The notes under the pieces were generated by a model that saw nothing but the letters and a program-made list of their open reading frames with translations, did not search any database and was not told the origin of the DNA. Positions 41,801-45,410 of a stretch of DNA of 45,410 bases are shown one piece after another. Both the position numbers and the translations under genes were made by a program. The stretch is taken from positions 1 through 45,410 of the forward strand of contig DATJHJ010000153.1 of assembly GCA_035494015.1 (NCBI GenBank), in the 5' to 3' direction. Positions within the stretch are counted from its first letter, which is position 1; every line of letters starts with the position of its first letter. Origin of the DNA: CADCTB01 sp035494015. GTDB taxonomy: Bacteria; Actinomycetota; Acidimicrobiia; Acidimicrobiales; AC-14.

Positions 41801-42907
41801 CCGGGCCGGCTCCTCGATGGCCCGGCGCAGGCCCTCCCGGGTGAGGGGCCCCACCAGGTACTGCTCGCTGGAGATCAGGGCGCGCAGCTCCGGGTACGGC
41901 GCGCACCGGTGGTAGAAGTCGGCCCGCATGCCGACGACCACCACCACCCGGCCGCCGGGGATGGTGGCGGCGTAGAGGAGGTTGTCGAGGAAGGCGGTCC
42001 GTTCCGCGTCGTCCGTGCAGAGGGTGAACAGCTCCTCGAACTGGTCGGCGACGAGCACGAGCTTGCGGTCGGGCGGGGCGTCGATGAGGCCGGCGGTGGC
42101 GGCCAGGTCAAGGGTGCGCCGGTCGCCCTGCAGCTCCCGCAGCGTCCCCTGCATGGACTCCTGCGGGAAGGCCTTGTTGAGCTGGGCCGCCAGCGTGGTC
42201 AGCGGCCGGGGCCCGGGCGTGAAGACCCGCACCACCCAGGCGTCGCTCCCGGGCAGGCGGCCGGCCCGTACCGCTCGGACCACGCCCGCCCGCACCAGCG
42301 AGCTCTTCCCACTCCCCGACGCCCCCATGACGGCGACGAACCGGCTCTCCTTCAACAGCTCCAGGATCCGGGCCGTGTCGTCCTCCCGGCCGAAGAAGAA
42401 CTCGGCGTGGTCCTCCTCGAAGCTGGCCAGTCCCCGGTAGGGCGAGACGCTCTCGTCGACGGCCTCGTCGCCCGGCGTGGGGGTCCGCGCCGAGCCGGTG
42501 ATGGCCGCCACCAGGTCGTCGAAGGCGTCGGGATCGGCGATCCCGGCTCGCATGTCGACCCACGTCCGGGTCCGGAGGAAGGCCAGCCGGGGGTCGGTGA
42601 TCTCCGGTGCGCCGGGGAGCAGGACCAGGAAGAGGCGGAAGTCCCGGTCCTTGGCCGCCCGGTCGGCGGCCACGGCCAGCTCCTCCCGGGCCCAGTCGCC
42701 CAGCCCCGACGGCCCGACCATGACCGCGCAGGTGGCCGCGTACGACAGCCCCTCGCTGATCTCGTCCTGCCACGACTTGCCGGGGGTCAGGGCCCACTTG
42801 TCGAGCCATGGCTCGATCCGCTCGCGCTGGAGGTGCTCGGCGATCCGGTGGACGGCGTCCTCGTCGTCCCGGTTGTACGACAGGAAGACATCGAAGTGCC
42901 GGTCCAC
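38861..42907 (-). CDS. TIR - nSTAND NTPase - transmembrane - WD40 (14 repeats) protein
   Basis: A 1348-residue modular conflict-type protein. Residues 5-135 form a TIR domain (FDVFLSYNRDDEDAVHRIAEHL, PWLDKWALTPGKSWQDEI); Glu76 in WAREEL aligns with the NADase glutamate of SARM1 (WVHKE). Residues 155-590 form an nSTAND1-type NTPase: SPYRGLASFEEDHAEFFFGRE, Walker A GASGSGKSS (195-203), Walker B VLVADQFEE (284-292), then helical and winged-helix regions. A membrane segment lies at about 602-624. From about 697 to 1325 there are 14 WD40 repeats, enough for two seven-bladed propellers, with a 13-glycine linker after repeat 2. NAD hydrolysis triggered by target sensing is the likely mode (inference). 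GTG 42907 fits a leaderless start. Confidence 0.93.
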   Translation of the reverse strand: MDRHFDVFLSYNRDDEDAVHRIAEHLQRERIEPWLDKWALTPGKSWQDEISEGLSYAATCAVMVGPSGLGDWAREELAVAADRAAKDRDFRLFLVLLPGAPEITDPRLAFLRTRTWVDMRAGIADPDAFDDLVAAITGSARTPTPGDEAVDESVSPYRGLASFEEDHAEFFFGREDDTARILELLKESRFVAVMGASGSGKSSLVRAGVVRAVRAGRLPGSDAWVVRVFTPGPRPLTTLAAQLNKAFPQESMQGTLRELQGDRRTLDLAATAGLIDAPPDRKLVLVADQFEELFTLCTDDAERTAFLDNLLYAATIPGGRVVVVVGMRADFYHRCAPYPELRALISSEQYLVGPLTREGLRRAIEEPARRVGVGLESGLLDTIEADVGAHPGGLPLLQHVLYELWQRRRGRMLTLEAYVAAGRLEGALAKRANAVYQALPPDQQQIARRALLRLVQPGEGTEDTRRRAGMDELVSRDEERASVEQVVEALAQERLLTFAQDETATREGDRRVVDITHEALIRGWPEFRGWIDEEREELRAERRLTEAATEWDQGGRDESLLYRGARLSAWDDRDLDGLNDRERAFLTASRSRVARQARTRRVITASLAVLSVLALMAASVAVVNLRRADRQTSRAETATRLATSRRLAAESVTALGRSDQALAALLALGGDTVADTVEASSALASALAADIDPSTVLTGHSADVRTVAVESDGTIVSGSLDATVQIAPPDGSPPVVLRGHDGEVLDVAAELDGRRVYSAGIDGTVRMWDVRGGGPPVVQTVQPAENAPATPAPAGGGGGGGGGGGGGRATTPTVAPPPAGSTAPAGPISVRALALQPNGDLLAGAGADGAIRLWSRALNAPPKTIQTTEPDLRDIAWRPDGGAFAVSSRLGTIQIWDFSGSQLLTSFKGSDDAVFGLAWSPDGKTLAAVGRDRTLRLWDVAAGKSRDILAHDAEIYGVAYSPSGTRVATASADRRVRIWDPATGQQVGQHLGHSSDVRAVAYDDDRGLVSASNDSTVRRWTTEGAGTVQELGGVDDSVLDLAVPADGSFVAAAARNGTVVTWSLPDGKLGPPLTGHVGPVFAVVVLPGPGNRLASAGSDGTVRVWDRGTGKSTVLTGHDGVVRALATMNDGRLVSGGADGTVRIWDPSKGTTPVATWRGHDRDVLAVAVDPTLPLVASGGVDGTVRIWDADGKGRVIDRLGSEVRALTFSPDGRTLAAAGADGRIRRYGAPDFDHAGPDLDHGAEIRDLAYTSDGSVLASAGRDLAVRLWQPDGAPLASLSPQPADLRAVAFLPGDRAAVSASNDGRVKIWPAPAAWRDTACRLAGRDLRPEEWDLYAGVGARPVLCS
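40490..40529 (-). repeat. Polyglycine-coding tract in the WD40 region
   Basis: Encodes 13 consecutive glycines in a low-complexity Pro/Ala/Thr-rich linker between WD40 repeats 2 and 3. Mixed GGN codons make slippage less likely than in a pure homopolymer. Confidence 0.85.
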
Positions 42908-42915
42908 GCAGCGGA

Positions 42916-42921
42916 AGTATG
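42916..42921 (-). promoter_or_regulatory. -10 box of the TIR-STAND gene
   Basis: Minus-strand CATACT, 8 nt, then GTG 42907. It supports this start over the in-frame GTG at 42949. Confidence 0.4.
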
Positions 42922-42954
42922 GCCGGGCACCCGCGCTTCCGTCGATCACCCCGG

Positions 42955-42960
42955 TACGCT
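42955..42960 (+). promoter_or_regulatory. -10 box of the LSDAT/SLOG gene (leaderless)
   Basis: TACGCT, 7 nt, then GTG 42968. It lies in the 60-bp gap shared with the divergent TIR-STAND gene. Confidence 0.5.
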
Positions 42961-42967
42961 CGGGCCC

Positions 42968-43705
42968 GTGGGACCCCCGGCGCCCGACGCCGGCTCCCGG
43001 CTCCCCCGCTACGGCATCGCCTTTCCCACCGGCATCACCGCCCGGGCCGTGGACAGCCCGCCGGGATGTGCGGGCCCGGCCCTGGCCGCCGCCCTCGGCC
43101 TCGCCGGTCCCCGCCCGACCGTCGTGGTCAACGGCACCGCCGCCGACCTCGACCCGTCGCTCGCCGCCGGGGTGGCCGCCGTCCTCGGCCCCGACGGCCT
43201 GGCCGGGCTGGCTGCGACCGAGCGGCTGGCCCTCGTCACCGGCGGCACCGACGCCGGCATCTTCTCCGTCCTCGGCCGCGCCATGGCCGACCGATCCGTC
43301 CCTCTGGTGGGGGTCGCGCCCCGCGATCTGGTCACCTGGCCGGGCTGTGGCCCACCGGGCCCCCGCCCCGGCGCCATCCCCCTCGAACCCCACCACTCCC
43401 ACTTCGTCCTGGTCGACGGGGCGGCGTGGGGCGACGAGACCCCCGCCCTCCTGGCCCTGGCCGCGGCCCTCGCTGCGGGCGTGGGCTCGGTGGCGGTCAT
43501 CTGCGGCGGCGGCCCCGTCACCCGCAACGAGGCCCTCGGCCACGCCCGCGCCGGACGCCCGATGGTCGTACTCGCCGGATCCGGCCGCTTCGCCGACGAG
43601 CTGGCCGCCGCCCCGCTCCCCGGCGCGCCGATCACCGTGTGCGCCCTGGCCGCCGGCCCGGCCGCCCTGGTCGCCGCCGTGGTCGCCGCCCTCGGGCGGG
43701 GCTAA
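42968..43705 (+). CDS. Stand-alone LSDAT/SLOG-fold protein (TRPM N-terminal-like)
   Basis: A 245-residue Rossmann-like protein matching the prokaryotic LSDAT (SLOG in TRPM) family. The diagnostic segments are LVTGGTDAGIFSVLGRAM (nucleotide loop, 91-97), VPLVGVAPRD, LEPHHSHFVLVDGAAWGDE (139-156, the TRPM NHSHF-LVD motif), VAVICGGGPVTRNEAL, and VVLAGSGRFADELA (200-213, TRPM GSGR-AD). SLOG domains bind nucleotide-derived ligands such as ADP-ribose or cyclic ADP-ribose. No effector domain, signal peptide or membrane segment is present, so it may be a sensor, sink or nucleotide-processing partner. It is divergent from the TIR-STAND gene. Confidence 0.88.
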   Translation: MGPPAPDAGSRLPRYGIAFPTGITARAVDSPPGCAGPALAAALGLAGPRPTVVVNGTAADLDPSLAAGVAAVLGPDGLAGLAATERLALVTGGTDAGIFSVLGRAMADRSVPLVGVAPRDLVTWPGCGPPGPRPGAIPLEPHHSHFVLVDGAAWGDETPALLALAAALAAGVGSVAVICGGGPVTRNEALGHARAGRPMVVLAGSGRFADELAAAPLPGAPITVCALAAGPAALVAAVVAALGRG

Positions 43706-44334
43706 GCCTCGACGGCCACCCCCCGCCACAGCAGGTCGACGACGCGCTCGGGCATGCCCTCGTCGATCTCCTGCCCGGTGAAGAACAGGCGGTAGTGGAA
43801 GACCGACGCCATGGCGTCGGCCACGATGTCGAGGTCCACGTCCGGCCGCAGCTCGCCCCGGTCCACCCCCCGCTGGAGCATCACCCGCACCAGCGCCCGG
43901 CGGGGCTGGACCAGCTCCTGGCGGTAACTGGCGGCGAACTCGGGATTGCGGGCCAGCTCGGCCAGCATGGCCGGCATGATCCGGCCCACGTCCGAGGTGC
44001 GCAGGAACCGGACCATGTTCTCCACGTACCGCAGCAGGTCCTCCCGGGTCGAGCCGGTGTCCGGCAGCTGGAACCCCTGGTCCTTGCAGGCCCCGACCGC
44101 GTCGACCACCAGGGCGGCCTTGGACGGCCACCGCCGGTAGATGGCCGCCTTGCCGCAGCCGGCCCGGGCCGCCACCGCCTCGATGCTGAGCCCGTCGTAG
44201 CTCTCCTCGGCCAGCAGGTCCAGGGCGGCCCGGCGGATGGCCCGGTCGACCTCGGGGTTGCGGGGCCGACCGGGAGCACGGTGCAGGTCGAGGTCGGGGT
44301 CCGGATGGGTCGTCGTCCGCGTGGGCGCGCTCAT
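43702..44334 (-). CDS. TetR-family transcriptional regulator
   Basis: A 210-residue TetR repressor. The HTH domain (about 26-72) has AIRRAALDLLAEESYDGLSIEAVAARAGCGKAAIYRRWPSKAALVVDAV (in pieces), typical of the family. A TetR_C-type ligand-binding domain (about 80-205) contains LVQPRRALVRVMLQRGVDRGEL. It follows the exporter gene with an ATGA overlap, so it is the second gene of an operon that it probably represses; the operator would lie outside the window. Its 3' end overlaps the LSDAT gene stop by 4 bp. Confidence 0.92.
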   Translation of the reverse strand: MSAPTRTTTHPDPDLDLHRAPGRPRNPEVDRAIRRAALDLLAEESYDGLSIEAVAARAGCGKAAIYRRWPSKAALVVDAVGACKDQGFQLPDTGSTREDLLRYVENMVRFLRTSDVGRIMPAMLAELARNPEFAASYRQELVQPRRALVRVMLQRGVDRGELRPDVDLDIVADAMASVFHYRLFFTGQEIDEGMPERVVDLLWRGVAVEA

Positions 44335-45410
44335 GCCGTCGCCGCCTCGGGGATGGCGCCCTCGATCTCGACGACCTCCTCGGCGTGCGGCTCGACCTCC
44401 AGCCGGGCCCGGGAGGGCAGGAAGACCAGGGCGACCAGCGACCCGACCAGGGCCACCCCGGCGGCCACCAGCACGCCCACGCCCATGCCGTTCACGTAGG
44501 CGTGGCGGGCGGCGTGGGCCAGGGCCGCGCCCTGGTCGCCACCCAGGCTGCGGGCCACCTCCAGCGCCCCGCCCACCGACGCCTTGGCCGCCTCGGGCAC
44601 GGCCGAGCCCAGTGACGACCGGTACGACGAGGCCAGCAGGGACCCGAGGATCGCCACTCCCAGCGCCCCGCCGACCTGCCGGGTCGTGTCGTTCACCGCC
44701 GAGCCCACGCCGGCCTTGGCCCGGGGCAGCGAGCCCATGATGGACTCGGTGGCCGGCGCCATGGTCATACCCATGCCAACACCCATGACCAGCATGCTGA
44801 GCAGCACCGGCCCGTACCCGGACGTGGCCGTGGCCAGGGACAGGATCACCAGCGACACCGACACGATGGCCAGCCCGGCCGCCACCACCAGCTTGGTCCC
44901 CACCCGCTCGACCAGCCGGGCGCTGAGCGGGGCGGCCACCATCAGCACGATGGCCACCGGCCCGACCCGCAGGCCGGCCTGCAGGGCGGTGTAGCCGAGG
45001 ACGAACTGCAGGTACTGGGTCTGGAGGAACATCGACCCGAACAGGGCGAAGAAGACCAGGGTGATGGCCGTGCTGGCGGCGGTGAAGCGGGGGTTGGCGA
45101 AGAAGCTGACGTCCAGCATGGGGTGGTCGCTGCGCAGCTCCCACCAGATGAAGGCGCCGAGGATCACCGCGGCCAGGGCGAACGACGCCAGGGTGGCGCC
45201 CTCGGTCCAGCCCCGCCCGGGGGCCTCGATGATGCCCCAGACCAGAACGACCAGCCCGGCGATCGAGAGCAGGGCGCCGACCGGGTCGAGCCCCCGGGGG
45301 GACGGGTCCTTGGACTCGGGCACGAACAGCCGGCCGCCGATGACGGCCAGAGTGACGATCGGGATGTTCACCATGAACACCGAGCCCCACCAGAAGTGCT
45401 GCAGCAGCCA
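44331..45410 (-). CDS. DHA2-type (EmrB/QacA) MFS drug exporter (partial, N-terminus outside)
   Basis: The C-terminal 359 residues of a 14-transmembrane-type major facilitator exporter; the gene continues past the right edge. Recognisable are FMVNIPIVTLAVIGGRLFVPESK, DPVGALLSIAGLVVLVWGIIEAP, FFANPRFTAASTAI, LQTQYLQFVLGYTALQAGLRVGPVAIVL, GMTMAPATESIMGSLPRAKAGVGSAVNDTTRQVGGALGVAILGSLL (motif C-like region, quoted in pieces) and a short acidic C-terminal tail. It would expel hydrophobic compounds by proton antiport. It is linked to the downstream TetR gene by ATGA overlap. Confidence 0.93.
   Translation of the reverse strand, partial: WLLQHFWWGSVFMVNIPIVTLAVIGGRLFVPESKDPSPRGLDPVGALLSIAGLVVLVWGIIEAPGRGWTEGATLASFALAAVILGAFIWWELRSDHPMLDVSFFANPRFTAASTAITLVFFALFGSMFLQTQYLQFVLGYTALQAGLRVGPVAIVLMVAAPLSARLVERVGTKLVVAAGLAIVSVSLVILSLATATSGYGPVLLSMLVMGVGMGMTMAPATESIMGSLPRAKAGVGSAVNDTTRQVGGALGVAILGSLLASSYRSSLGSAVPEAAKASVGGALEVARSLGGDQGAALAHAARHAYVNGMGVGVLVAAGVALVGSLVALVFLPSRARLEVEPHAEEVVEIEGAIPEAATA

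Noticed and set aside
39182..43705. Very long open frame on the plus strand antisense to the TIR-STAND gene
   Set aside because: Its translation is His/Arg/Gly/Pro-rich without domains. Only its 3' part, from 42968, is real and encodes the LSDAT protein.
38861..43705. The region as part of a mobile defence island
   Set aside because: No integrase, transposase, tRNA or direct repeats lie nearby. The flanks are an ACT protein and a TetR-exporter pair with the same GC style.

Overview
The window comes from a very high-GC chromosome with dense coding on both strands, almost no long gaps, and many GTG/TTG starts. Many genes have a TANNNT-like box 6-8 nt before the start codon, which suggests leaderless transcription. 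An F420-type (Ddn) enzyme, MurT/GatD, DUF3040, DUF3048, an Rpf-like wall hydrolase and a PPi-type phosphofructokinase point to Actinomycetota. The style of the hypothetical proteins fits class Acidimicrobiia best (inference). I see no rRNA, tRNA, CRISPR array, insertion sequence or prophage.

Left part (1-7.5 kb): the start of a division and cell-wall (dcw) cluster on the minus strand, mraZ-rsmH-ftsL-ftsI-murE, tightly coupled, with murE running off the left edge. Divergent from mraZ lie murT-gatD (lipid II amidation). The shared intergenic region carries three MraZ-type boxes at 10-bp spacing. A DUF3048 lipoprotein follows.

8.6-13.7 kb: a DinB-like protein, a cytochrome P450, a Ddn-family F420 protein, a two-repeat peptidoglycan-binding protein, a sigma factor with a SnoaL-like tail, a small STAS protein, and an ArsR-SRPBCC pair with a clear palindromic operator.

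13.7-15.7 kb: a secreted Gly/Ser/Thr/Ala/Asn-rich protein whose whole mature chain is three exact-length repeats (180, 180, 179 residues). It has a GC-rich structured leader, a near-perfect Shine-Dalgarno and a strong terminator.

15.7-38.8 kb: mostly housekeeping and conserved actinobacterial genes. These are a lipoate/octanoate ligase, an HNH nuclease, a ROK kinase, a MoxR-DUF58-transglutaminase operon, DUF3040, DNA polymerase IV, a YbaK-type deacylase, a polyprenol-phosphate mannosyltransferase, a MerR regulator with a divergent metal-motif membrane protein, a small secreted peptide behind a PhoP-like box, an Rpf-like hydrolase operon, threonine aldolase-PIG-L, an inositol monophosphatase-like enzyme, a methyltransferase, pfk-RDD, glpK and an ACT-domain protein.

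38.8-43.7 kb is the most interesting part. A 1348-residue TIR-nSTAND-transmembrane-WD40(x14) protein is transcribed divergently, across 60 bp, from a 245-residue stand-alone LSDAT/SLOG protein of the TRPM N-terminal type. TIR enzymes make ADP-ribose-type signals and SLOG/LSDAT domains bind such nucleotides. The pair is therefore a candidate Thoeris-like conflict or signalling module with an unusual architecture. The window ends with a TetR regulator and the 3' part of a DHA2-type drug exporter gene.
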